Positions 17,908-26,430 of a DNA stretch of 64,000 nt are shown here, piece by piece (the stretch's first letter is position 1; each line of letters opens with the position of its first letter). The notes beneath the pieces were generated by a model. It saw nothing but the letters and a program-made list of their open reading frames with translations. It was not told the DNA's origin and did no database searches. Both the position numbers and the translations under genes were made by a program. The DNA is taken from the NCBI GenBank assembly GCA_028281045.1, contig JANQKP010000001.1, forward strand, positions 186,001-250,000, written 5' to 3'. Origin of the DNA: Candidatus Altimarinota bacterium (lineage in GTDB: Bacteria > Patescibacteriota > Gracilibacteria > UM-FILTER-43-11).

Positions 17908-18017
17908 CAGGAAGCCAGATCGGAGATAAAAACTGTATATAATAATAAAGCTCAAAGATTTTAGCAGAGCGCCCTCTTGTGCGCAAGGGAAAAATGGCTA
18001 AAATAAAAGCTCTTTTT

Positions 18018-18028
18018 TATGTTAAACT
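18018..18028 (+). promoter_or_regulatory. Extended -10 promoter giving a leaderless glycosyltransferase mRNA
   Basis: TATGTTAAACT: -10 TAAACT (18023-18028) with a TGT extension and no good -35. The ATG at 18035 is exactly 7 nt past the -10, so the mRNA would begin at or next to the start codon. Confidence 0.45.
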
Positions 18029-18034
18029 GACTTT

Positions 18035-19048
18035 ATGCAAAACCCTAAGGTCACCATAGGAGTCATTCTCTTTACGGGGTGTGAAAAATACCTGAATTAT
18101 TCTATTCCAAGCCTTCTAAGTCAGGATTATGAAAATATTGAGCTCTTTTTGCGTGATCAGAGTCCAAATCACGAAGTATACACCTGGCTAGAGCAAAATA
18201 TGCCGGATGTTTTCGATAAAGCCACAGTGCAAAAAGGAGAAAATCGCATGCATAGTGGTGGACACAATGATTTAATCGCTCAAATGACAGGCGATTATTA
18301 CATTGTGGCCAGCAACGACATGCTGTACCCAAGCGATTTTGTCTCTAAAATCGTTTCTGAGCTAGAAAAACCAGAAAATGCCGAGTATGGCAGTGCTTCT
18401 CCAAAGCTCATGCAGTGGAATTTTGCGCTAGCAGAAACTGATTTAGAGAAATCGAAAACGAATATCATCGATAGCTGCGGCATTGCCCTTAAAAAGACAC
18501 ATCATTTCTACGATTTAGGGCAAACCGAAGAAGACAAGGGACAATACGACAACCTCATAGATATTTTTGGCGCCTCAGGAGCCCTAACGGTACTTAGAAA
18601 GTCAGCGATAGATCAAATTAAGTACGAAAATGAAATCTACGATGAGCTTCTGCACTATAAAAACGACGTAGAACTTGCCTACCGCATGCAATGGGCCGGA
18701 ATGAAATGCTTATTTTTACCAGACATCGTGGTCTATCACGATCGCCAGGTGGCTGGGGATGAAAATATGCTTAAAGCCCGCAAAAATATTTCAAACTGGG
18801 CCAAAGAAAGTTCTGTTCTTGGGCACCAAGTGACCTTGATGAAGAACTACAACAAGGGGTATTCCCCTCTTGTAAAACTAGAAACCAGCTTGTATCACCT
18901 AGCGAAGAAAGCCTTTATTACCATTAGAGAACCGAGCCTTTTAAAAATCTACAAAAAAGCTAAGGATTTAACGCCAGAAGTGAATAAAAAGAAGGAGAAG
19001 ATGCAAATAAAGGTAAAACCTGCTAGAATAGAAAGCCTCATGAGATAA
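18035..19048 (+). CDS. Family 2 glycosyltransferase (rhamnosyltransferase-like)
   Basis: The N terminus VTIGVILFTGCEKYLNYSIPSLLSQDYENIELFLRDQSP is the GT-A nucleotide-binding fold. YYIVASNDMLYPSDF holds the DXD-equivalent region (ND) near residue 90. GASGALTVLRKSA and DELLHYKNDVELAYRMQWAG match the acceptor-side D-D-VDL-R segment of GT2 enzymes. 337 residues, no membrane segment. With the following GT2 gene (3 bp apart) it probably builds a surface glycan; sugar and acceptor cannot be told. Confidence 0.85.
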   Translation: MQNPKVTIGVILFTGCEKYLNYSIPSLLSQDYENIELFLRDQSPNHEVYTWLEQNMPDVFDKATVQKGENRMHSGGHNDLIAQMTGDYYIVASNDMLYPSDFVSKIVSELEKPENAEYGSASPKLMQWNFALAETDLEKSKTNIIDSCGIALKKTHHFYDLGQTEEDKGQYDNLIDIFGASGALTVLRKSAIDQIKYENEIYDELLHYKNDVELAYRMQWAGMKCLFLPDIVVYHDRQVAGDENMLKARKNISNWAKESSVLGHQVTLMKNYNKGYSPLVKLETSLYHLAKKAFITIREPSLLKIYKKAKDLTPEVNKKKEKMQIKVKPARIESLMR

Positions 19049-19051
19049 CTT

Positions 19052-19888
19052 ATGAAAAAAGGAATTAAAGCCAGCATTGTTATTTTAGATTTTCTAAAAA
19101 GTAAACGCGTTTGCGAAAACGTGAAAAGTATCTTGGCTCAAGATCGTGACTTTGAAATTGAAGTGATTGTCGTAGACAACTCTTGCAATGAAGAAAACGC
19201 AGAAAAACTCATGGAACTTAAAAAGTATCCAGAGGTTTATGTGCAAATCAACAAGGAAAATGTAGGTTACGTACGTGGAAACAACCAAGGAGCACATCGC
19301 GCCAATGGTGAATACATTCTTATTGTAAATCCAGACATTGTTTGGCGTAAATCAGACACGCTTAAAAAACTAGTGGCTTACATGGATAAAAATCCAGAGG
19401 TTGGGATTGCAGGACCAAAGCAAATCAACGATGACGATGGCTCTGTTGCCATGACCGTACGCGCTTTTCCAAAGCTAACCATGCAAGTAGCGCGCCGTAC
19501 ATTTCTTCGTAAATTGCCCATCTTAAAAAAGAAGGTAGCTTACGACGAAATGCAGCACTTAGATTATGAAAAAGAACAAGATGTCGATTGGCTTCAAAGT
19601 TCTTTCTGGATTGTGCGTAATTCCCTTTGGAAAAAATGGGGAGGACTAAATAAGAACTACTTCTTATTTATGTCAGACCCAGACCTTTGCTTCCGCTGTT
19701 GGGAAGAAGGGTTTAAAGTTAAATATTATCCAAAGGCCGTAGTTTATGCCGATGGCATTCGCCTTAGCCAAGGAGGTTTTGGGGACTTCTTCAAGAAATG
19801 GACCATGCGCCAACACCTGAAAGACTCTATTGCCTACAAAAAGAAACATCTTCTTAAAAAGAATCCAAGAAAAGCATGCAAATCATAA
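19052..19888 (+). CDS. Family 2 glycosyltransferase
   Basis: 278 residues. The GT-A start has ASIVILDFLKSKRVCENVKSIL and VIVVDNSCNEENAEKL. GYVRGNNQGAHRANGEYILIVNPDIVW carries the DXD-like NPDI motif (around residue 96), and FLFMSDPDLCFRCWEEGFKVKYYP is the typical D-D-LC-R segment. It follows the first GT2 by 3 bp and overlaps the GNAT gene by 13 bp, so the three form one operon. Confidence 0.87.
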   Translation: MKKGIKASIVILDFLKSKRVCENVKSILAQDRDFEIEVIVVDNSCNEENAEKLMELKKYPEVYVQINKENVGYVRGNNQGAHRANGEYILIVNPDIVWRKSDTLKKLVAYMDKNPEVGIAGPKQINDDDGSVAMTVRAFPKLTMQVARRTFLRKLPILKKKVAYDEMQHLDYEKEQDVDWLQSSFWIVRNSLWKKWGGLNKNYFLFMSDPDLCFRCWEEGFKVKYYPKAVVYADGIRLSQGGFGDFFKKWTMRQHLKDSIAYKKKHLLKKNPRKACKS

Positions 19889-20409
19889 GAGCAAGCAGGG
19901 ACTTATATCAAAAATACCGAGAAGATATACTCGATATCTTTTTAGACGTGATTAGCATGGAAATGTACTCGCAATACGTTGACCCTGAAGTGGAATCTGC
20001 TTATCACGACGACATGTTCGAAAAAGGCTATTATCTCCTCGCCCTAGAGGACGATAAACTCATTGGTTATATTGCTGCCTATCCCCTAGCCGAGGAACCA
20101 CTACTACCCAATGAAATCAAGGAAAAGTATCAACCTGAAAGATGTGATTACCTTTCTGAAATGCACATTAAAGCAGACCGCCGTAGGCAAGGCATTGGAA
20201 CCAAGCTCATGGAAGCTTACCTAAAAGGAGTCGATCATGATGCTTATGACCACGCCGTAGTTCGCGCCTGGACTGTGGAAGGTGGAGCAGGACCTTTTTA
20301 CAAACGCTTTGGCTTTGAAGACGACGCCATAATTGATCAAGTCAAAACAACCAAAGACGGAAAAGGAAAAAGAACCATACAAAAACAGTATTTCTTTAAG
20401 AAATTATAA
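19876..20409 (+). CDS. GNAT family N-acetyltransferase
   Basis: 177 residues. The acetyl-CoA-binding motif A is seen as MHIKADRRRQGIGTKLMEAYL (R-x-x-G-x-G/T, around residue 95-105), and the C-terminal GAGPFYKRFGFEDD is the usual GNAT motif B. The substrate is unknown. Its start lies inside the GT2 gene (13-bp overlap), so acetylation of a sugar or glycan precursor is a reasonable but unproven guess. Confidence 0.85.
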   Translation: MQIIRASRDLYQKYREDILDIFLDVISMEMYSQYVDPEVESAYHDDMFEKGYYLLALEDDKLIGYIAAYPLAEEPLLPNEIKEKYQPERCDYLSEMHIKADRRRQGIGTKLMEAYLKGVDHDAYDHAVVRAWTVEGGAGPFYKRFGFEDDAIIDQVKTTKDGKGKRTIQKQYFFKKL

Positions 20410-20445
20410 AAAAAGCCCGCACCTAGTAGAAACCAGGATTGGGCT
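20408..20445 (-). terminator. Intrinsic terminator of the PpnP-like gene
   Basis: Read on the minus strand, AGCCC (20441-20445) pairs with GGGCT (20414-20418), with an internal CCT/AGG pairing, followed by T7 (20408-20414). It touches the stop of the convergent GNAT gene. Confidence 0.7.
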
Positions 20446-20478
20446 GAAATGTGGTAGAAGTGGGCCACAAAAAATGGC

Positions 20479-20802
20479 TTATTTGCCATAGTCACAACGA
20501 TAGTCTACCTCTTCATCAGCGGTTTCGAACTCAATGGTTTCACCCTTGTGGATCGTGAAGGTGTTTTCACCTTCGTTAGAATAAGGTTGCCCTTTGTAGA
20601 TCAGAGTGCCACTTCGAATGGTAAAGTGCTCATCCATCTTTGCCTCCCCAAAATTGAATTTAGTCTTGGGGACGAGTATGCCCTTGCTGTAGGACATTTT
20701 GTCGGGATCATCATAAACGACCCAAACACTGGCACAATCGGCATCAACCTCATTGTGAACCAACTGACCGTCAGCCGAATATCGTTTTGTAAAAAGCTTC
20801 AA
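20479..20802 (-). CDS. PpnP-like nucleoside phosphorylase cupin (DUF1255 type), TTG start
   Basis: PpnP phosphorolyses purine and pyrimidine nucleosides. By eye the C-terminal half aligns well with E. coli PpnP: KFNFGEAKMDEHFTIRSGTL, then HKGETIEFETADEEVDYRCDY. At 107 residues it is near the family's 94. The start is a TTG at 20802, chosen because AAGGAGG lies 6 nt upstream on the minus strand, one of only two strong Shine-Dalgarno sequences in the window. Codon use (many GTC, GCC, GAT) differs from neighbours. It is a single-gene unit bounded by a hairpin upstream and a terminator downstream. Confidence 0.65.
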   Translation of the reverse strand: MKLFTKRYSADGQLVHNEVDADCASVWVVYDDPDKMSYSKGILVPKTKFNFGEAKMDEHFTIRSGTLIYKGQPYSNEGENTFTIHKGETIEFETADEEVDYRCDYGK

Positions 20803-20820
20803 TTTGAGCCTCCTTCAAAA

Positions 20821-20842
20821 TCCAATGCGACATTGCATTGGA
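20821..20842 (-). terminator. Hairpin between rmlA-like gene and PpnP-like gene
   Basis: TCCAATGC/GCATTGGA perfect 8-bp stem with a 6-nt loop. On the minus strand it is followed by TTTTG, so it may terminate the sugar nucleotidyltransferase transcript or act in the PpnP leader. Confidence 0.5.
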
Positions 20843-20860
20843 TTGTTATTTAACCTCAAT

Positions 20861-21661
20861 CTAGGCCTTCTTGTCAACTTGTTTGCGACTCACTCTTTTA
20901 GCACGAAGCTTATTTATTTTCACCTTAAGATCTGCTTTGTTCATGTCTAGACCTAGCTTATGCGCACGCATAATGGTTGAAGCTTCATAAAGGCTTTCAA
21001 TGGTTCCAGCATCCATCCAGTGTCCTTCAATTATATCTACTTTAAGCTCTCCCATTTCACGGTAGGTGTTCGCAATATCTACAATTTCATATTCACCACG
21101 TGCTGATTTCTTTAAATTCTTTGCAATATTAACCACGCGGTTGTCGTAAAGGTAGAAGCCAACTTGAGCATAGTTCGATTTTGGCTTAGCTGGTTTTTCT
21201 TCAATAGAAATAACGTGGTCTTGTTCATCGAATTCAATCACTCCAAAGCGTTCTGGGTCAGAAACTTGCTTCGCAAACACTTGCCCACCCGATTTAAAGT
21301 TCTTAATACTGCTTGTGAAATCATGGGTGAAGATATTGTCTCCAAGTACTAGGGCTACAGGATCATCTCCGATGAATTCTTCTCCCAGCATATAGGCTTG
21401 AGCGAGCCCCTCTGGATTATCTTGCACCTCAAAGGCAAAACGAGCTCCAAATTTAGAACCTGAACCTAGAAGTTTTAGGAAATCTCCTGCATTTTCTGGG
21501 GCTACAATAATAAGAATATCCTTAATACCTGCATTCACTAGAGTTTGAATGGGATAATAGATCATAGGTTGATCGTAAACAGGCAGAAGCTGCTTACTGG
21601 TTACCTCAGTAAGGGGTCTTAGTCTCGTTGCTTTTCCTCCAGCAAGGATAATTCCTTTCAT
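20861..21661 (-). CDS. rmlA: Glucose-1-phosphate thymidylyltransferase-like sugar nucleotidyltransferase
   Basis: MKGIILAGGKATRLRPLTEVTSKQLLPVYDQPMIYYPI is the RmlA signature (GGxGTRLxPxT, K-Q-L-x-P-V-Y-D-x-P). ALVLGDNIF carries the metal-binding Asp, and SIEEKPAKPKSNYAQVGFYLYD follows as in RmlA. 266 residues against about 290 usual. It supplies dTDP-glucose for rhamnose-type sugars, which fits the glycosyltransferases on the other strand. No other rml gene is in the window. Confidence 0.88.
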   Translation of the reverse strand: MKGIILAGGKATRLRPLTEVTSKQLLPVYDQPMIYYPIQTLVNAGIKDILIIVAPENAGDFLKLLGSGSKFGARFAFEVQDNPEGLAQAYMLGEEFIGDDPVALVLGDNIFTHDFTSSIKNFKSGGQVFAKQVSDPERFGVIEFDEQDHVISIEEKPAKPKSNYAQVGFYLYDNRVVNIAKNLKKSARGEYEIVDIANTYREMGELKVDIIEGHWMDAGTIESLYEASTIMRAHKLGLDMNKADLKVKINKLRAKRVSRKQVDKKA

Positions 21662-21692
21662 AAATCAAAATTAGTGGCTTATCTTAGCCATT

Positions 21693-22964
21693 TTAGTCCT
21701 CTTTGTAAAGTGCTTTTACCTTTTTAACTACATCTTTAAGCGGCACATTTTCCCCTTCGGCCTCAGGGCGCAGTTTCCATTCAACAGAATCGGATTCTAG
21801 AGTGCGTTTTGAAACCACAAGCCTAAGTGGCATTCCCATAAGATCTGCATCAGCAAATTTAGCCCCTGGGCGTTCATCGCGGTCATCAAAGAACACTTCA
21901 ATCCCCTCTTTTTCTAGATCTTTGTAGAGTTTTTCGGCTTCTTTCTCGGCGTTTTCATCTCCTTTCACTACAATAAGGTGAACAAAGTAAGGCGAAACGT
22001 TTTTAGGCCAAATGATTCCTCTTTCATCATGGAATACTTCTACCAGAGATCCCATCAGGCGTGTGTTTCCAATTCCATAACAACCCATGATCACCGGTTT
22101 TGTTGTTCCATCTTCGTCCGTGAACTTAAATCCAAATGGTTCTGAATATTTCGTCTTTAATTTGAAGATATTCCCCACTTCAATTCCGTTTTTCTCGGTG
22201 AGATTCTTGTTTCCACACTCTGGGCAGCTGTCTTGATCTTCAATGATCTCTTTATTTACGGCTACCACACATTTATCACAGGTATAAATAAGGTCTTCCC
22301 CTACTCCAGCAGCAATCTGATATTCGTGAGAATATTTACTAAAGGTTCCTCCAGAAGCGAACGTTAAGTAAGTATCTTCTGGTTTAAATCCAACACGTTT
22401 AAACACATTGGTGTAAGCAACTTTAGCTTTTTCATAAAATTCATCCAGCTCCTCTTCGGTTTTATCGAAAGAATAAAGGTCTTTCATTCCAAATTCGCGT
22501 CCACGAAGGATTCCAGATTTCGCACGAAGCTCATTTCTGAACTTGGTTTGAATCTGATAAACGCTCATAGGCAGGTCTTTGTATGAAAATACATGATCTT
22601 GCACCAGTGGCGTTACTACTTCTTCATGAGTGGCTCCAAGCGCATATTCTTTTCCCCCAGCAGCAGGAAGTTTGAAAAGTACATCTAGTCCATCCCAACG
22701 TCCGGTTTTCATCCAATTTTCTTTAGGGCTCAGGGCTGGCATAAGAATCTCTTGCCCTCCAATAGCATTCATCTCTTCGCGAATGATGTTATCGATTTTG
22801 CGAAGCACACGTAGGCCCAGAGGTAAGTAGCTATACACCCCTGCCATTTCACGGTGAATGAATCCCCCTTGTTCCAGGTAACGTGCATTGGCACTGTCTG
22901 CGTCTGCAGGGACATTTTTGGTGGTTTTAGTGTAAAGCTGCGAGTATCTCATAAGTTTTATCAT
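21693..22964 (-). CDS. proS: Prolyl-tRNA synthetase, short form without the editing insertion
   Basis: Class II synthetase motifs are visible: YLPLGLRVLRKIDNIIREEMNAIGGQEILMPAL (motif 1), TKFRNELRAKSGILRGREFGMKDLYSFD (motif 2), and GCYGIGNTRLMGSLVEVFHDERGIIWP (motif 3), then an anticodon-binding domain. At 423 residues it lacks the ~180-residue INS editing domain of E. coli-type ProRS. A small CxxC...CxxC element (CDKC, CPEC; around residues 230-253) sits where an insertion is expected. The start could be MRYSQLY (22952) instead of 22964. Confidence 0.92.
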   Translation of the reverse strand: MIKLMRYSQLYTKTTKNVPADADSANARYLEQGGFIHREMAGVYSYLPLGLRVLRKIDNIIREEMNAIGGQEILMPALSPKENWMKTGRWDGLDVLFKLPAAGGKEYALGATHEEVVTPLVQDHVFSYKDLPMSVYQIQTKFRNELRAKSGILRGREFGMKDLYSFDKTEEELDEFYEKAKVAYTNVFKRVGFKPEDTYLTFASGGTFSKYSHEYQIAAGVGEDLIYTCDKCVVAVNKEIIEDQDSCPECGNKNLTEKNGIEVGNIFKLKTKYSEPFGFKFTDEDGTTKPVIMGCYGIGNTRLMGSLVEVFHDERGIIWPKNVSPYFVHLIVVKGDENAEKEAEKLYKDLEKEGIEVFFDDRDERPGAKFADADLMGMPLRLVVSKRTLESDSVEWKLRPEAEGENVPLKDVVKKVKALYKED

Positions 22965-22991
22965 TCCTAAGCATATTACAGAATTTCACCA

Positions 22992-23020
22992 TTGTGGTAA
23001 AGCGTCACCTCTGGTACATT
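22992..23020 (+). promoter_or_regulatory. Promoter for the pilin-like gene operon
   Basis: -35 TTGTGG (22992-22997), 17-bp spacer, -10 TACATT (23015-23020) with a TGG extension. It supports the start at 23039 rather than the in-frame ATG at 22994, which would be upstream of the promoter. Confidence 0.55.
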
Positions 23021-23038
23021 AGAAACAACGAAAACAAT

Positions 23039-23467
23039 ATGAAATTTCTTAAAAAAATAAAATTAATCATCGCAGTAGCAATTGTGGGCCTTAATCTTGC
23101 GAGCGCAGGAGTGGCTTTTGCCCAAACGCGTAATTTTGATATTCCAACGGCACTACCCGTGTCCGATGAAAATATTGGAGGAACCGGAGACGCCTGTGTG
23201 GGCCTAGCGACCATGATTAGAACGGGAAATATTACCTTAAGAAGTATTCCGTGTTTCATTAAGTTCTTTTCACAAACCCTGGTAGGTCTTGCCGGAACCC
23301 TTTCTGTTCTCTTCATTATGATAGGAGGATACCGCTACGTGATTGGAGAAGATGAAATCAACCAGGGACAAGCGAAAAAAACCATCACTTACGCCATCAT
23401 TGGCCTTGTGGTATCATTACTCGCCTGGGTCATCATTGGCCTCGCCCTTCAAGTATCAACCGAATAA
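23039..23467 (+). CDS. TrbC/VirB2-like pilin or small secretion-channel subunit
   Basis: 142 residues. MKFLKKIKLIIAVAIVGL...AFAQ is a signal peptide. It is followed by a short Cys-containing extracytoplasmic part and two hydrophobic helices (about 83-101 and 116-137) separated by a short polar loop (GEDEINQGQAKKT). This two-helix layout is that of VirB2/TrbC-type pilins and their CPR relatives. It lies about 15 kb from the T4SS-like cluster, so a link is by inference. It is followed 13 bp later by the AI-2E-type permease. Confidence 0.65.
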   Translation: MKFLKKIKLIIAVAIVGLNLASAGVAFAQTRNFDIPTALPVSDENIGGTGDACVGLATMIRTGNITLRSIPCFIKFFSQTLVGLAGTLSVLFIMIGGYRYVIGEDEINQGQAKKTITYAIIGLVVSLLAWVIIGLALQVSTE

Positions 23468-23480
23468 TTAACCCATTAAA

Positions 23481-24722
23481 ATGGCAAATTCTCAAAAAGG
23501 ATTCTTAAAAATCTCTCAGAAAAAGATCAAAGATCTTAAGAAGAGACTACAAAAACTGAGCAAAAAAGAAGAGGCTCTAGAAAAAGAAGAAAAAGCGCTT
23601 CTAAAGCAGCTCAATAAACCTCAACAAGAGGTAAAGGTAGTCCTTTCAGTGGAATCTGTATTTAAATCTGCCTTTGCTATTTTAGCGGTAGTGGCTCTGG
23701 TATATCTACTGGTATTCATCAAGGACATTATTATCATCTTCTTGGTGGCTCTATTCCTATCGGCAGCGTTTAATCCAGCGGTAGACAAACTAGAGGGCTA
23801 TAAAATACCAAGGGCGCTGGGCATTATTATTATGTACACCATTGTACTTGGGGTTTTAATCACGATGTTCACTAGCCTCATTCCGATCATTGCTGAGCAA
23901 ATCACAACCATTGCGATCTCGATCAGCAATCTAATCACCAACCTAGTGAATGAACCGGCTTCAGACGGATTTATTCTCAAATACTTCTCTCCTTATATTA
24001 ATCAATTTGTAGAAAACGTAGATCAGAGCCAACTGATTTCAGGAGCGACAGACGCCCTGAAAGAAGTAGGGTCTCAACTGACCGGATTCGCAGGTAATGC
24101 CATTGGAGCCATCTTTGCGATCTTCAATGGACTATTCAATCTAGTCCTTGTTCTGATCATCACTTTCTTTATGATTCTAAATAAGCAAAATACAAGCGAT
24201 TTCTTCCACAGCCTATTCCCGCATAAGTATTCGGCTTATATTTCGCTTAAAACCAAGCAAATCAGCATTAGAATTGGTGAATGGATCCGTGGGCAAATCA
24301 TTCTAGCCTTTGCTATGGCGATTCTCGTATGGATCATCTTCACCATCATTGGCCTAGACTTTGCCATTACCCTAGCGATGGTTGCTGCCATTGGTGAATT
24401 CCTACCGTATCTTGGGCCGCTGATCACTTTCTTCTCAGCGTTACTTATTGCGATCAACCAAGACCCACTACTAGTACTATGGCTGTTCCCAGCGTACGCC
24501 GTGATTCAATTCCTAGAAGGAAACATTATGGTGCCACTGATCATTGGTAAATCAGTAGGACTTAATCCAATTGTGATTCTATTTGCCTTACTATCTGGGG
24601 CAACCCTTGGGGTACAACTTGGAGGATCTCCAGCCCTTGGGCTAGTAGGCATGATCATTGCCGTACCTGTGGCTAATATTATTTCAATCTTCGTAGAAGA
24701 CTACACCGAAAAGAATAAATAA
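23481..24722 (+). CDS. AI-2E family permease
   Basis: 413 residues. A Lys/Glu-rich coiled coil (about 5-50) precedes the membrane domain, which is an unusual extension. The family core follows: paired N-terminal helices (SVFKSAFAILAVVALVYLLVFIKDIIIIFLVALFLSAAFNP), a periplasmic region, and the C-terminal FLPYLGPLITFFSALLIAI and QFLEGNIMVPLIIGKSVGLNPIVI signature segments. Family members include transporters and Na+/H+ antiporters; the substrate is unknown here. Its stop overlaps the queE start (TAATG). Confidence 0.87.
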   Translation: MANSQKGFLKISQKKIKDLKKRLQKLSKKEEALEKEEKALLKQLNKPQQEVKVVLSVESVFKSAFAILAVVALVYLLVFIKDIIIIFLVALFLSAAFNPAVDKLEGYKIPRALGIIIMYTIVLGVLITMFTSLIPIIAEQITTIAISISNLITNLVNEPASDGFILKYFSPYINQFVENVDQSQLISGATDALKEVGSQLTGFAGNAIGAIFAIFNGLFNLVLVLIITFFMILNKQNTSDFFHSLFPHKYSAYISLKTKQISIRIGEWIRGQIILAFAMAILVWIIFTIIGLDFAITLAMVAAIGEFLPYLGPLITFFSALLIAINQDPLLVLWLFPAYAVIQFLEGNIMVPLIIGKSVGLNPIVILFALLSGATLGVQLGGSPALGLVGMIIAVPVANIISIFVEDYTEKNK

Positions 24723-25369
24723 TGAAACTCCTCGGAAACGAAGTTTTTTATTCCATCCAAGGCGAAGGCAAGAACGTGGGCAAGCCCAGTATTTTTGTAC
24801 GCCTGGGAGGCTGCAATTTAAAGTGCACCTGGTGCGATAGCAAATTCACCTGGGACAAAGACGTCGAAGACAACGAAGTGTGGGATGAAGACGCTTTAAT
24901 TGAAGAAATAAAGAAGTATAACTGCCAGCATTTGGTCATCACCGGAGGTGAGCCTTTTTTGCAACAAGATAAAATCAAAAGCTTTATGGAAAAGCTTCCA
25001 GGTTATACGGCCGAAATAGAAACCAATGGAAGCCTAGAAAATGAAATAGATGAGGTGCTAGATCAGATTAACTGTAGTCCTAAGACCAGAAACAGTGGAA
25101 ACGACCCTTACGACTTAAAAATACTTCCAGATAACCCTAAAGTGGTTTATAAATTTGTCATTCAAAAGAAAGAAGACCTGGAAGAGATAGAAGAATATAT
25201 AGAAAAGTATAATCTACCCAAAGAACGCATCTATTTAATGCCAGAAGGCGTAACACGTGAAGCCATGAAAGAGCGTAGCCCGTGGGTTATTGAAATCTGC
25301 AAAGAAAAAGGTTACAATTTCAGCCCAAGATTACATGTAATGCTTTATGGCGACCGACGTAAAACCTAA
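24722..25369 (+). CDS. queE: 7-carboxy-7-deazaguanine synthase (QueE)
   Basis: QueE is a radical SAM enzyme that contracts CPH4 to CDG in the queuosine/7-deazaguanine pathway. The cluster ligands C31-x3-C35-x2-C38 are in GGCNLKCTWCDSKFTWD, and VITGGEPFLQ and EIETNGSL match the family. 215 residues, as usual. The gene overlaps the preceding stop by 1 bp and queC by 23 bp, so queE-queC-queF are one transcript. Confidence 0.94.
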   Translation: MKLLGNEVFYSIQGEGKNVGKPSIFVRLGGCNLKCTWCDSKFTWDKDVEDNEVWDEDALIEEIKKYNCQHLVITGGEPFLQQDKIKSFMEKLPGYTAEIETNGSLENEIDEVLDQINCSPKTRNSGNDPYDLKILPDNPKVVYKFVIQKKEDLEEIEEYIEKYNLPKERIYLMPEGVTREAMKERSPWVIEICKEKGYNFSPRLHVMLYGDRRKT

Positions 25370-26018
25370 TAGCGCACTTGTGCTGCACAGTGGGGGCCAA
25401 GATTCCACCACTTGTTTAGCCTGGGCCCTAGATAAATATGACGATGTTAAAGTCGTTTCTTTCGATTACGGTCAACGCCATAAGATTGAAATAGAATCTG
25501 CAAAAAAAATTGCAGATCATTTAAATCTAGAGCACAAAGTCATTGAAATAGACTTATTTAAAGAGCTTACAAACAATGCCTTAGTGAACCATAGCGCAGA
25601 AGTCGCCGAAGGAGCAGATGGAGAGCTGCCTACCACCTTTGTAGATGGGAGAAACATTGTGTTTCTAACCACGGCCGCTATTTACGCAAAGCAAATGGGT
25701 ATTCCCAATATTGTAACCGGAGTATGCCAAACGGATTATTCTGGTTACCCAGACTGTAGAGATGAATTTATTAAATCTTTAAATGAAACTTTAAAGCTAG
25801 GCATGGAATTTCCTTTCGAAATTCACACGCCGCTTATGTTTTTAACCAAGGCAGAAACGGTAAAACTGATTGATGAACTTGGAAAACTAGATTTAATGAA
25901 GTACACTCACACCTGCTACGAGGGTAAATCCCCTGCTTGTGGGAAATGCCCAGCGTGTAAACTTAGACTTAAAGGCTTTGAGGAAGCCGGAACACAAGAT
26001 CCAATAGATTATGAGTAA
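25347..26018 (+). CDS. queC: 7-cyano-7-deazaguanine synthase (QueC)
   Basis: QueC converts CDG to preQ0 with ATP and ammonia. The PP-loop SGGQDST is at residues 15-21, FDYGQRH near 41, and the zinc site at the end in CYEGKSPACGKCPACKLR (four Cys). 223 residues, full length. Overlaps queE by 23 bp and queF by 8 bp. Confidence 0.95.
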   Translation: MATDVKPNSALVLHSGGQDSTTCLAWALDKYDDVKVVSFDYGQRHKIEIESAKKIADHLNLEHKVIEIDLFKELTNNALVNHSAEVAEGADGELPTTFVDGRNIVFLTTAAIYAKQMGIPNIVTGVCQTDYSGYPDCRDEFIKSLNETLKLGMEFPFEIHTPLMFLTKAETVKLIDELGKLDLMKYTHTCYEGKSPACGKCPACKLRLKGFEEAGTQDPIDYE

Positions 26019-26430
26019 CAAACTCTACAAAGAAGGAGAAGATTATGATCAGATAGATTTATCTGAGCTTAGAAAACACCTGAAAGAGGTGCAACCACTC
26101 GAATCTTTCTCTTTTGAAGAAGTTTCTGAAGGAGAACATTGGATTTCTATCTCATCTCCAGAGTTCACCGCCATTTGTCCGTTTAGCGATTATCCAGATT
26201 TTGGAACCGTGACCATTAAATACGTTCCCAAAGATAAATGTTTAGAGCTTAAGAGCTTTAAGCTTTATATCAACGCGTTCCGCGACATTAAAATCTTTCA
26301 CGAAGCCGCTACCGAAGTGATCTTTGCAGACTTCTTAGAGGCCGTAGACCCAGAAAAGGCTCATATCATCTTTGATATGAACGTGCGTGGGAACGTAAAA
26401 ACCATTTGCGAGAAAAAATTTAACTGCTAG
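26011..26430 (+). CDS. queF: NADPH-dependent 7-cyano-7-deazaguanine reductase (QueF)
   Basis: QueF reduces preQ0 to preQ1. The catalytic Cys56 lies in SPEFTAICPFSDYPDFG, the QueF signature LELKSFKLYINAF is at residues 78-90, and F96-H97-E98 is the conserved partner region. At 139 residues it is the short, unimodular form. No queD or folE is seen in the window, so earlier steps must be encoded elsewhere or preQ precursors salvaged. The gene ends convergently with the unknown gene at 26427 (4-bp overlap). Confidence 0.92.
   Translation: MSNKLYKEGEDYDQIDLSELRKHLKEVQPLESFSFEEVSEGEHWISISSPEFTAICPFSDYPDFGTVTIKYVPKDKCLELKSFKLYINAFRDIKIFHEAATEVIFADFLEAVDPEKAHIIFDMNVRGNVKTICEKKFNC

Noticed and set aside
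22994-23038. In-frame ATG at 22994 as start of the pilin-like gene
   Set aside because: It lies on the -35/-10 promoter elements; the start at 23039 gives a clean signal peptide.
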